From: Henriciella sp.
GTDB lineage: Bacteria; Pseudomonadota; Alphaproteobacteria; Caulobacterales; Hyphomonadaceae
Length of the DNA: 38,419 nt
Direction: 5' to 3'
Assembly (NCBI GenBank): GCA_012960415.1
Contig: DUBH01000013.1
Span: forward strand, 1-38,419
Position 1 is the first letter of the stretch, and each line of letters opens with the position of its first letter. Of this stretch, positions 16,927 through 23,856 are shown in pieces. Position numbers and translations under genes: made by a program. The notes beneath the pieces are model-generated. The model did not search any database. It had not been told where the DNA came from and saw only the letters and a list, made by a program, of their open reading frames with translations.

Positions 16927-17294
16927 GTGAACCTCCGCCCGATTGCGGCGGCTTTCGCCACAGCCTTGGAAAGCTCGCGTGTCGATGCGGCTTGCCTGGC
17001 GCCCACACCTGATCGCGGAAGATTGAAGGTCAGCGATGTGCCCGCCGCGCCAATGCCGGCCCGCGCGAGCGCAGCCTCGGCAGCAATGCTAGCTAAGTCG
17101 GCCAGCACCGCCCGCGTCATCTGCGAGAAGTCGAGCTCGCCAGATCGCGCGGCGCGCGACAGGGCCGCTTCTATGCCTGCGCCTGCCTCGCTGAAGGCTG
17201 CCTCGAGCGACGCTGCCGCGGCCTGTCCTGGACCGTCTGCGAGCGCGGCGAGCGCATCGCCTGCGCGGTCCAGCTCTGTCGTAAAATCATCCAT
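16923..17294 (-). CDS. GTA gp11: tail tape measure protein (short)
   Basis: This gene is in the tape-measure position between the tail chaperone gene and the distal tail gene. The product has only 123 residues from the ATG at 17292-17294, which overlaps the g10.1 stop by 8 bp (ATGGATGA). RcGTA g11 is about 219 residues. The sequence is alanine-rich and helical (ALAALADGPGQAAAASLEAAF; ALADLASIAAEAALARAG), as expected of a tape measure. The C-terminal segment has the conserved GTA-like ending KAVAKAAAIGRRFT. An upstream in-frame start (17312) would add six residues. The name rests on position and composition more than on sequence similarity I can verify. Confidence 0.78.
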   Translation of the reverse strand: MDDFTTELDRAGDALAALADGPGQAAAASLEAAFSEAGAGIEAALSRAARSGELDFSQMTRAVLADLASIAAEAALARAGIGAAGTSLTFNLPRSGVGARQAASTRELSKAVAKAAAIGRRFT

Positions 17295-17472
17295 TCGCCT
17301 CAGTCCTTTCATCCGGACGTGTTTTCATCATCAGGTCGAATTCCTTGCGCGGCAGCGCCGGACCGGAAGGGGTCGTCAGCGCGCGCCACTCTCGAAGGCT
17401 CAGTTTCCAGAATTGTGCGGGCACGATCCCCATCAGCGCCGCCGCGCGCAGCATTTCATTCCACGCCAGCAC
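17287..17472 (-). CDS. GTA gp10.1: tail assembly chaperone
   Basis: This small protein (61 residues) matches the GTA tail assembly chaperone pattern: LAWNEMLRAAALMGIVPAQFWKLSLREW, with a conserved Trp near the start and the FW...LT/SxxEl motif. I favour the GTG at 17470-17472 because a GGAGG lies exactly 6 nt upstream inside the g10 coding region. The alternative ATG at 17454 follows the g10 stop and would lose the conserved Trp. It overlaps g10 by 17 bp, and I see no slippery heptamer in the overlap, so independent initiation is more likely than frameshifting. Confidence 0.82.
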   Translation of the reverse strand: MLAWNEMLRAAALMGIVPAQFWKLSLREWRALTTPSGPALPRKEFDLMMKTRPDERTEANG

Positions 17473-17746
17473 GGAACGCCTCCGCTACGGCCGCCGCAGC
17501 GGCGGCCGGCTGGATGTCGAGCGATGCCAGTTCGGCAGGCTCAAAATGCTCACCGCCGCCTTTCATCAGTATGGAAACGAGCCGTAGAAGCTCCGCTGCC
17601 GACAGCCGCCTCATGCGCGCCTGTAGGTCTGCCAGCGATGCACACCCGAAGGCGCTCTCGATCTCTGCCAGCGCACCGAGCGTCAGGCAGAGGACCCGCT
17701 TCTGGCCGGCCACGTCCAGGCTCACTTCTCCTCGCGCGCGGTTCAT
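17456..17746 (-). CDS. GTA gp10 family protein
   Basis: This 96-residue protein of the GTA-gp10 family is encoded between the tail tube and tail chaperone genes. Recognisable features are the start MNRARGEVSLDVAGQKRVLCLTLGALAEIESAFG and a helical centre (SLADLQARMRRLSAAELLRLVSIL). An Ala-rich tail (IQPAAAAAAVAEAF) closes the protein. Its position next to a tail chaperone suggests that the two act on the tape measure together, as lambda gpG/gpGT-type partners do, but that is inference. It begins 20 bp after the g9 stop and overlaps g10.1. Confidence 0.85.
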   Translation of the reverse strand: MNRARGEVSLDVAGQKRVLCLTLGALAEIESAFGCASLADLQARMRRLSAAELLRLVSILMKGGGEHFEPAELASLDIQPAAAAAAVAEAFRAGVE

Positions 17747-17766
17747 GCGCTTGCCTCGAACGTGAT

Positions 17767-18162
17767 CTATCCTGCGCTTTGCAGATCGATCGAGAAGGTC
17801 GCCTCACCATCAAAACTGGCTGCCCAGCCAAGCTGCGCGATCTGGAACAGGCCCGTGAAGTCGCCAAAGCCCGGCACGCAGAGCTTGAAGCTGCAGAGCT
17901 CCCCTGACAGGAAGACCGCCCGAAGCCGGGCGTCGCTGGCCGCGTCCTTGAAAAGCCCTCGTCCTCGCACGCGCATGGAGCGCAGCCCTGCGTCGCCGAG
18001 CAGTTCACGCCAGCCACCCGGGCTGTCCATGCTCGTTGCGTCGACACTCTTCTGCTCGAGGTCGAAACTGCTCGTGCGGATGCCCGCCACTGTCGTGAAC
18101 GTTTCCGGCATTGCGCTATCGGAAATCTTAATCAGGACATCGCGTCCTCTTTGCCCGCTCAT
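17767..18162 (-). CDS. GTA gp9: major tail tube protein
   Basis: This 131-residue tail tube subunit is of the TP901-1 major tail protein type and equivalent to RcGTA g9. The N-terminal pattern GQRGRDVLIKISDS matches the family. The conserved segments KSVDATSMDSPGGWRELL and GRGLFKDAASD support the call. The protein has the beta-rich, small-residue composition of tube proteins. It overlaps the g8 stop by 4 bp. It should be one of the most abundant tail proteins, yet it lies in the same tightly packed operon as low-copy genes. Confidence 0.92.
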   Translation of the reverse strand: MSGQRGRDVLIKISDSAMPETFTTVAGIRTSSFDLEQKSVDATSMDSPGGWRELLGDAGLRSMRVRGRGLFKDAASDARLRAVFLSGELCSFKLCVPGFGDFTGLFQIAQLGWAASFDGEATFSIDLQSAG

Positions 18163-18593
18163 GTGCCCGCCCCCTCAAGTATGAACCGTACACGGAGGAT
18201 ACCGCGAAACTCGCGAAGATCCGGCGTGCGCATTACGTCGCTATAGAGCGTCTGGGACAGCACACTTCGCAGCCCGTCAGCGGCAAAGGAAAACGCATCC
18301 AGCACCCGGCGCAACTCGCTCAGAATGCGCATCGCCTCGGCCCGTCCACCCATCCGGCTTCGAAGGCCAAAGGTCAGCGTATGAGCGCTACCTGCGTGGC
18401 CTGCACTCCCGTTTGGACGCACATCGTGGCGTTCCAGCTCGACGCAGGGAAAGACGGGCTCATCGCTTTCGCCATCGAAGATCCGCGCCGGGTTTCCGAG
18501 GTAAGCCTGAACACCAATGTCGCTGCGTAGGACCGCCATCACGGCAAGCTGAAGCTCTGCCTCAACGCCTGAGGGGAATGTCGCCGCGCTCAT
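18159..18593 (-). CDS. GTA gp8: tail terminator protein (DUF3168)
   Basis: This 144-residue DUF3168 protein is equivalent to RcGTA g8, which caps the tail tube at the head-tail interface. Family marks are GVEAELQLAVMAVLRSDIGV, ARIFDGESDEPVFPCVELERHDVRP and the C-terminal REFRGILRVRFILEG. Its ATG directly overlaps the g6 stop (18590-18593). In RcGTA a separate g7 (stopper) lies between g6 and g8; here no space exists for it. The frame is intact. Confidence 0.91.
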   Translation of the reverse strand: MSAATFPSGVEAELQLAVMAVLRSDIGVQAYLGNPARIFDGESDEPVFPCVELERHDVRPNGSAGHAGSAHTLTFGLRSRMGGRAEAMRILSELRRVLDAFSFAADGLRSVLSQTLYSDVMRTPDLREFRGILRVRFILEGAGT

Positions 18594-19138
18594 AGCCGCA
18601 CCTCGCGGCGCGCCGAGATGATCGCCTCTGCAGCGTCCGGCACGACGACATCAGTGCTGCCACGCCGGTAGGCGGCGTCCGCCATGACCAGCAGCGCGAG
18701 CGACAAGTCTTCTGGTACGTCCGCCGCGCCGCCGAACCCGGCAATGAAATCGACCTCCACCCGCGCGCCTGCCTCTATCGCTGGCAACCAGCTGCCTTGG
18801 CGCAGGCACAGTCGCTGACCATCCAGCACGAAGCGGCTGGTGAGATCGGTCTCCACCTCCCCCACCACGCTTCGGACAGACACAAGCTCGCTGACAGGCC
18901 CCGCGGGCAGCCTGACCCCTGACCTCGCCATCAGGTCGCGAGGCCAGACCGCGAAGCTCCACCGCAGCGTCCGGCGCACCAGGCACAGCCCGGCTTGCGT
19001 TTCCAGCGCCGACCGCGCCCCGGCAATGAGCGAGGTCACCAGCTCATCTTCGCCGTCATGCCCGATGCGCAGATATGATTTCGCCTTTGAAAGAGACACA
19101 GGCTCTTCGTCTGGCGGTGTGATAACCGTCAGCGTCAT
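18590..19138 (-). CDS. GTA gp6: head-tail connector (adaptor) protein
   Basis: This is the head-tail adaptor (phiE125 gp8-like / gp6-like family), which forms a ring beneath the portal. I place the start at the ATG 19136-19138 (182 residues), because homologues begin with a short strand followed by PP..EPVSL.KAK.YLRI, exactly as in MTLTVITPPDEEPVSLSKAKSYLRI. An upstream GTG would add 15 residues reading into the intergenic hairpin region. The body shows DGEDELVTSLIAGARSALETQAG and a C-terminal helix ending SARREVRL. It follows the capsid gene after 109 bp, one of only two sizeable gaps in the GTA cluster. Confidence 0.9.
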   Translation of the reverse strand: MTLTVITPPDEEPVSLSKAKSYLRIGHDGEDELVTSLIAGARSALETQAGLCLVRRTLRWSFAVWPRDLMARSGVRLPAGPVSELVSVRSVVGEVETDLTSRFVLDGQRLCLRQGSWLPAIEAGARVEVDFIAGFGGAADVPEDLSLALLVMADAAYRRGSTDVVVPDAAEAIISARREVRL

Positions 19139-19207
19139 AATCGTTTTCCATCTATTGAAAGCTGCCTGCCCGACGGGCGACACGCGCGGTCGCCTTACGG
19201 GGCGGTA

Positions 19208-19233
19208 TCAGCCTGCGATCCCTCGCAGGCTGA
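19208..19233 (-). promoter_or_regulatory. Strong RNA hairpin just downstream of the GTA capsid gene
   Basis: On the minus strand TCAGCCTGCGA and TCGCAGGCTGA form a perfect 11-bp stem closed by the tetraloop GGGA, a GNRA-type loop. It begins 15 nt after the capsid stop codon. No T-tract follows, so it is not a standard intrinsic terminator. The likeliest role is to protect the 3' end of the capsid message or to reduce read-through into tail genes (inference). Confidence 0.6.
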
Positions 19234-19247
19234 CTTTGCTGACCGCG

Positions 19248-20423
19248 CTAGAAGACCATGGCCTTTATGGCGTCGAAGTTCTGGACGCCGCCGCCCACAC
19301 GTTTGGTCGTGTAGAACAGGACATATGGCTTGGCCGAGTAAGGATCGCGCAGGACCTGCGCGCCCTGCCGGTCAATGATGAGATAGCCGCGCCGGAAGTC
19401 ACCAAAGGCGATCGCTGCATTGCCCGTACCGATGTCCGGCATGTCTTCCAGCTCGGTGACTGGATAGCCGAAGATCGTCTGGCCTTCCCCATTCATGCCA
19501 GGGCGCCAGAGATAGCGACCATCGGAATCCTTCAGCTTACGGACGGACGCGACGCTCTTGCGGTTCATCACGAAGCGGCCATTGGAGCGGTACTGGCTCT
19601 TCGGCGTCTGGATGAGGTCGATGATCTGGTCGCCCGCATCGCTGGCGGTGAAGTCGCCCGCGACCGAGCCGATCTTGCCCCAGACATGGCTCGCCTCAGC
19701 GACAACATCATAGTCGAGGAAGCCTCTCGGCTTGCCGTCGCCATCACCTATCACAAAGGCTGCGCTCTCCTGAATGGAGAAGGCCGCCTCGACCTCATCG
19801 GCCAGCCAGGCATCGACATCGGCATAGCTGTCATTGAGCAGCGTCTGCGTTGCTGCTGGCATGGCATAGAGCTCACCTGCAGGAAATTCGAGCAGGCTGA
19901 GGCCCGCTGTCGTCGTTTGCGCACGCGCCCCCGTTTCAGCGACCCAGGCAGCACCGACACCGAGGCTGACAGGCTTGCGGTAAACGCCTGCCGTCGTCTG
20001 GCGCACACCTGCGATCTGGCGCATGGGCGAGGCCTGCATCAGCCTTGCCTCAATCAGGCGGTCAAGCTCCGGCGGCGCGGTATAGCCGCCCTGATCATCA
20101 GTGCCCGCGGACAGGGACTTCACGTCCAGACGCGCAAGCCCGCTTTCGTCGCCGCTGCGCAAATAGCGCAACCAGGCCTCACCCTGCTCCGTGCCAGATA
20201 GTGCCGGTGAGGCCTCGTCAGGGCGCGCCGCTTTCAGGCTGATCTCATCGAGGCGCCGGTCCAGCTTTTTCAGCTTTGCATCCAGCAGCGGATCATGCGT
20301 GCCCTTCGCCTCGATCTCGGCAAGGCGCTCATCATTGGCCTGCTTATAGGCCTCGAATGCCGCCATCACGTCGGCTGTTGCAGCAGTGCCTGCCTCGGCT
20401 GCCATCTTTGTTTCCTTGGTCAT
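19248..20423 (-). CDS. GTA gp5: HK97-fold major capsid protein
   Basis: This 391-residue HK97-family capsid protein is equivalent to RcGTA g5. The N-terminal 90 or so residues are a helical, charged delta/scaffold region (ADVMAAFEAYKQANDERLAEIEAK...LDRRLDEIS) expected to be removed by the prohead protease. The mature shell domain follows, with YTAPPELDRLIEARLMQASPMRQIA, GAAWVAETG, LYAMPAATQTLLND, AFVIGDGDGKPRGFL and the C-terminal FGDFRRGYLIIDRQG...YVLFYTTKRVGGG. An AAGGAG ribosome binding site lies 4 nt before the ATG, the best in the cluster, fitting a high-copy product. It starts 12 bp after g4 and is followed by a strong hairpin. Confidence 0.96.
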   Translation of the reverse strand: MTKETKMAAEAGTAATADVMAAFEAYKQANDERLAEIEAKGTHDPLLDAKLKKLDRRLDEISLKAARPDEASPALSGTEQGEAWLRYLRSGDESGLARLDVKSLSAGTDDQGGYTAPPELDRLIEARLMQASPMRQIAGVRQTTAGVYRKPVSLGVGAAWVAETGARAQTTTAGLSLLEFPAGELYAMPAATQTLLNDSYADVDAWLADEVEAAFSIQESAAFVIGDGDGKPRGFLDYDVVAEASHVWGKIGSVAGDFTASDAGDQIIDLIQTPKSQYRSNGRFVMNRKSVASVRKLKDSDGRYLWRPGMNGEGQTIFGYPVTELEDMPDIGTGNAAIAFGDFRRGYLIIDRQGAQVLRDPYSAKPYVLFYTTKRVGGGVQNFDAIKAMVF

Positions 20424-20435
20424 TTTTCTCCTTCC

Positions 20436-20846
20436 TCAGGCCGCCCGCGCGGCCCCTCCAATCTGTGTGAACCGGGCGAGTGGCTGCATCGGCGCCGCCA
20501 CCAGCGAAATCTCGACAAGGTCGACGTCGATGAGGTCCCGCCCGCCTTCAGGTCGCGGCTTCCAGAGCCGCGCGCGAAATCCGATAGACAGGCCGGAAAG
20601 ACCTGCCCTCACCGCACTTGAGGCGGCACCGCCATCAATCAGTCCACGGACGAAAAGACCGCGACCATCTTCGACGAGGCGTGTCCAGCGCCCGGCAATT
20701 GCGCCAGACCGGTGCTGCAGCAGCATCGGCACAGCGCCCGCGCGCAGGCTGCGCGCAAACGCTCCGGCCCTCACTACGTCGCCAGACAGATCCGCAGCGC
20801 CAAACAGGGCCGCATAGCCTTCAACCAGAAGCAGCGCGGTTTTCAT
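20436..20846 (-). CDS. GTA gp4: HK97-family prohead protease
   Basis: This prohead serine protease (136 residues, family S78-like) should cleave the capsid scaffold region during maturation. The catalytic residues seen are His45 in MLLQHRSG and Ser87 in LSGLSIGF. The ending VDLVEISLVAAPMQPLA contains the conserved L.EIS.V..P signature. It overlaps g3.5 by 4 bp and precedes the capsid gene by 12 bp, the usual order. All catalytic positions look intact. Confidence 0.94.
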   Translation of the reverse strand: MKTALLLVEGYAALFGAADLSGDVVRAGAFARSLRAGAVPMLLQHRSGAIAGRWTRLVEDGRGLFVRGLIDGGAASSAVRAGLSGLSIGFRARLWKPRPEGGRDLIDVDLVEISLVAAPMQPLARFTQIGGAARAA

Positions 20847-21067
20847 GGCTTCGCCTCCAGCCGGGCTTCAATCCGGTCCAGCTGGTTCTCGATCGCCTCG
20901 AGATGCGCTTCCACTCGCGCCAGTCGCTCGGCGACCGGGCGTGCAATGTCCGCGCGCTGTTCCAGCATGGAAATCCGCTCTGCTGCAGCCCCCGCCCAGA
21001 CGAGCGCCCCGCCCGTCTGCAGCGCGAGCGCCAGTATGAAACCGGCCGTTATCTTGCGCTCAATCAT
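20843..21067 (-). CDS. GTA gp3.5-type small membrane/coiled-coil protein
   Basis: This 74-residue protein sits where RcGTA has g3.5, between portal and protease. It has one hydrophobic N-terminal segment (TAGFILALALQTGGALVWAGAA, residues 7-28). A heptad-like helix follows (ISMLEQRADIARPVAERLARVEAHLEAIENQLDRIEARLEA, about residues 32-72), predicted to be a coiled coil. The function in GTA production is unknown to me. It overlaps both neighbours by 4 bp, which argues that it is truly translated. Confidence 0.82.
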   Translation of the reverse strand: MIERKITAGFILALALQTGGALVWAGAAAERISMLEQRADIARPVAERLARVEAHLEAIENQLDRIEARLEAKP

Positions 21068-22179
21068 CGACTGAGCCCCGCCAGAGCGCGCTTTTCTTCG
21101 GTGGTCAGGAAACTCGCCGCCTCAAGCCGCGCCCACAGCGCATCCCGCTCACCGGAGAAGGCCGGTACGTCTTCAAGGTCCGGGCGCACCTCGACATCAT
21201 CGAACCGTCCCGACAGCCAGACACTCAATGCGTCGGCAACCTTGTGCACCAGAGGCAGCACCGTCAGGCGCCAGAAGGCGAGGTTCGCTTCCTTATAGGT
21301 CGCATAGGTATTGTCGCCCGGAATGCCGAGCAGCATGGGTGGTACCCCGAAGGCGAGCGCGATCTCCCGCGCGGCCGCATGGCGCGTGCCTGCAAAATCC
21401 ATCTCTGCGGGCGATAGCGACATCGGCTTCCAGTCGAGCCCGCCATCGAGCAGAAGCGGACGCCCGGCGTTCGCCGCACCGGAATGCGCGTTTTCCAACT
21501 CTTCCTTGAGACGATCGAATTGCGACGGCGTCAGGCCCGCTCCCTCGCCGTCATAGACCAGCGCGCCAGAGGGCCGCGCCGCATTCTCGATCAGCGCCTT
21601 CGCCCAGGCCGCCGCACCATTGTGAAGGTCCAACGCCTTGCGCGCCGCCGCCAATGGCGAAAGCCCCATCACGCTGTCTGAAGGATGATAGAGTTTGAGG
21701 TGGAGCACAGGGCTCCAGCCATCAGCCTCACGATAGATGATCCGCTCGCCGCGGCGCTTGCGCACCGCCCAGCCAATCAGGCCGCCCTCGCTATTCGTCT
21801 GCGGGCGGACGGTGTCCGCGCGCAGCCCGAAAAGGCCTTTGGGCGCAGCCTCTCCGGCAAGAGTCACGGCCTCGGCCCAGGCATTGCCCGTAATCTGCAG
21901 GTCGCCATAAAGCCGCTCAAGCAGCACCCTGCCTGCCTCATCCGGTGACGGCCGCGCCAGCAGCGCGCTGACATCCTCGTCATTCGTCGTCAGCGGAATG
22001 GAGGCGGCCGCCTCTGCAATCATCCGCACACACCGATAAGCGATCGCGTTTCCAGCATAGCCGTCGCGCATCAGCGCGCTCGCATCCTGGCCGCCCCAGC
22101 CTGCGCCTGGCAGGCTCGCCAGCGCAATGAAAGAGGTTTGCGCCGAACGCGTCTCGACTGTCTGCCAGGGCCATCTCAT
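21064..22179 (-). CDS. GTA gp3: HK97-family portal protein
   Basis: This 371-residue portal protein forms the dodecameric DNA gate of the head, equivalent to RcGTA g3. Family features are AYRCVRMIAEAAASIPL near the N-terminus, LERLYGDLQITGNAWAE and VLHLKLYHPSDSVMGLSPLAAA. The C-terminal segment ALAFGVPPMLLGIPGDNTYATYKEANLAFW is the typical portal motif, followed by VHKVADALSVWL. An AAGGAG about 11 nt upstream of the ATG is the likely ribosome binding site. The gene begins 170 bp after the end of the terminase frame, an unusually large gap for this cluster, and overlaps g3.5 by 4 bp. Confidence 0.95.
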   Translation of the reverse strand: MRWPWQTVETRSAQTSFIALASLPGAGWGGQDASALMRDGYAGNAIAYRCVRMIAEAAASIPLTTNDEDVSALLARPSPDEAGRVLLERLYGDLQITGNAWAEAVTLAGEAAPKGLFGLRADTVRPQTNSEGGLIGWAVRKRRGERIIYREADGWSPVLHLKLYHPSDSVMGLSPLAAARKALDLHNGAAAWAKALIENAARPSGALVYDGEGAGLTPSQFDRLKEELENAHSGAANAGRPLLLDGGLDWKPMSLSPAEMDFAGTRHAAAREIALAFGVPPMLLGIPGDNTYATYKEANLAFWRLTVLPLVHKVADALSVWLSGRFDDVEVRPDLEDVPAFSGERDALWARLEAASFLTTEEKRALAGLSR

Positions 22180-22349
22180 CTAACACCGCTCTCCTTCGCT
22201 TGGGGCATGCCGCTTGGGCGCGCTCCCTGTTTTTCAGCGTTGATGGAGTTCTAGCCGGGAGGGACCTCCGGTCGGACGAAATGGCTGGTCATCAATACCG
22301 GCGGTAGATTCTTTCGGGACGCACCACCCTCCGTCCACGTATGAAGCTC
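22180..22349. other. 170-bp non-coding gap between terminase and portal genes
   Basis: This is the largest gap inside the GTA cluster. I find no plausible reading frame in it. It contains an imperfect inverted repeat around 22252-22268 (CCGG/CCGG arms with a bulge) and the portal ribosome binding site at its portal-proximal end. It could hold a secondary promoter or be the remains of a lost gene; nothing in it is diagnostic. Confidence 0.5.
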
Positions 22350-23606
22350 TTAAAGCGGTCGAATACAGGGCTGACGCCCTGTGGCCGCCTCCAGTGTCGT
22401 GATCGCCCACACCAGTGCATCTACCCTGTCAGGCGAGCCCTGCATCGCGCCGCTGCCAAACTGCAGCATTTCTTCTTCCAGTTCGGCAAACTGCCCCGCA
22501 TGCGACACGCGCCCGCGCTCATAGAGGGCGATAACGGGCGCGGCGCGCGCTGCCTTGGAAAGCCGCGCATGCACCAGCTGGATCGGCACATCGCACCCGC
22601 CCGACCGCAGGACGGAGCGGACCAGCTCACCGCCCTGATTGGCCTCGGCCACGATCCGGCTTGCCCCCATACGGACAGCCAGCGTCACGGCGGCTTCGGC
22701 CTATACGGCAGGCGATTTCCCTTGAAGCGTCGCATCCTCCAGAACCCAGTATTGACCCCCGCCACCGGCCGCATTGGTCGCGCCTGCCGCTAACAGGCCG
22801 CAGGCATCAGCGCCTTCTCCGATACTGACAGGCGGGTCGACCGCGACGATGATGTCACCGAGTTTTGGCGGCGGCCTGCCAGCGCGCGCGGCCAGCAGCA
22901 TGGCGCGTGTCCAGAAAACACCGTCCTCGGCCTCCAGAAACTCGCCCTCCAGCTCCTGACGGCCAAGACGGGTGCCGCCCATGCGCGCCTCGATATGAGA
23001 GATGAATGCAGGCGACAGGAAGTCGGCATTGTCCCGTGTGGCGCTTCGCGTGACGGCCACCCCGCCCTCAGTCATCAGCTGACGGATTAGCGGCGTTCGC
23101 CGCGGCGTCGTCGTTATGACAGCGCGCGGATGCCGCCCGAGCCGCAGGCCCAGCTGCAGCATCTCGAACGTATCCTTGTCCCGTTTCCAGGCGGCGACCT
23201 CATCGCACCAGGCTCCGTCAAACTGCGGGCCGCGCAAACTGTCAGGGTCTTCAGAGGAGAAAGCCTGCGCCACCGCGCCATTTGGCCAGACCAGCCTGCG
23301 GCGAGAGCTTTCATAGACAGGCAGCGCTTCGTCCGGCCGCGCGATGTGGCAGAGCCCGGACACCCCGTCGATCATCGTCTCGCGCACATCATGCAGGGTC
23401 GGGCCAACCAGCGCGATGGAACGAAGCCCGCCGAACAGCGCGCCAAATCGAACCCATTCAGCCCCTGCCCGTGTCTTGCCAGACCCCCGCCCACCAAGCG
23501 CCAGCCAGCTATTCCAGTCACCAGTGGGCGCACACTGGGGGCCACGCGCCGTCAGCACGAATGGCAGGGCCGCATCGCCCGCCAGCTCATTCACTGTATC
23601 TGTCAT
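22350..23606 (-). pseudogene. GTA gp2: large terminase (TerL), interrupted by an in-frame amber codon
   Basis: TerL packages DNA into the GTA head with an ATPase and a nuclease domain. From the ATG at 23604-23606 the frame reads 301 residues, hits TAG at 22701-22703, and continues in the same frame for a further 116 codons to TAA. The N-terminal part has Walker A GGRGSGKT (residues 38-45), Walker B ending WCDE (133-136), the coupling TTT (165-167) and the first nuclease Asp257 (IVAVDPP). After the stop come the rest of the RNase H-like nuclease: EANQGGELV and DRVDALVWA. The stop sits in GKSPAV*AEAA, where the family has SPxxWA, so TAG replaces TGG. Truncation would leave the ATPase but remove most of the nuclease. 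Read-through, suppression or sequencing error are the alternatives. Confidence 0.88.
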
Positions 23607-23698
23607 CGCCCGAAGAGTAGATGCGCAGCCAATACGGTCGGAGAGATTGCCGCCCCGCCCTATCCTGCTAAGGTCGCGAGCGTGGGGAGAAAGCCGAC

Positions 23699-23854
23699 AT
23701 GTTCCTGTTCTTGCTCTGGTGGTGCGTTGATGACCACCTTGCGGCCGCGCTTGAAACGCCGGGCCTCGGCACGCTTCCGATCTGGGTCCCCCTGATCCTG
23801 TCACTTGCCTTCAGCTTCACGCTGCAGGGCGCGGTGAAGAAGCGTAAGGATTGA
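23699..23854 (+). CDS. Small membrane protein (51 residues) ahead of the acyltransferase
   Basis: This short gene is transcribed away from the GTA cluster. A GGGAGA ribosome binding site lies 8 nt before the ATG. The product begins with an aromatic hydrophobic stretch (MFLFLLWWCVDDHLAAALE) and has a second hydrophobic segment (WVPLILSLAFSFTL, about residues 29-42). It ends with a basic tail (KKRKD), suggesting membrane insertion with the C-terminus inside. Its last codons carry the AAGGA Shine-Dalgarno of the following acyltransferase gene, whose GTG begins 2 bp after the TGA. That tight coupling is the main reason to believe it is real. I do not recognise a family. Confidence 0.65.
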   Translation: MFLFLLWWCVDDHLAAALETPGLGTLPIWVPLILSLAFSFTLQGAVKKRKD

Positions 23855-23856
23855 CG

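Noticed and set aside
17456-17472. Possible programmed frameshift joining g10 and g10.1, as in phage tail chaperones
   Set aside because: No slippery heptamer lies in the overlap, and g10.1 has its own GTG with an ideal GGAGG at a 6-nt spacing.
16180-17907. A 575-codon open frame on the plus strand antisense to the GTA g9-g13 genes
   Set aside because: It mirrors the codon structure of the GC-rich genes on the other strand, has low-complexity Arg/Ala/Pro composition, shows no family motif and has no ribosome binding site. The minus-strand genes are clear GTA genes.
18840-20201. A 453-codon open frame on the plus strand antisense to the capsid and adaptor genes
   Set aside because: It is a shadow of the strong third-position GC bias of g5 and g6, with no recognisable domain.
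22350-22688. A separate 112-codon gene (start GTG) downstream of the terminase
   Set aside because: It is in the same frame as the terminase, separated by one TAG only, and contains the terminase nuclease motifs; it is the 3' part of the same gene.
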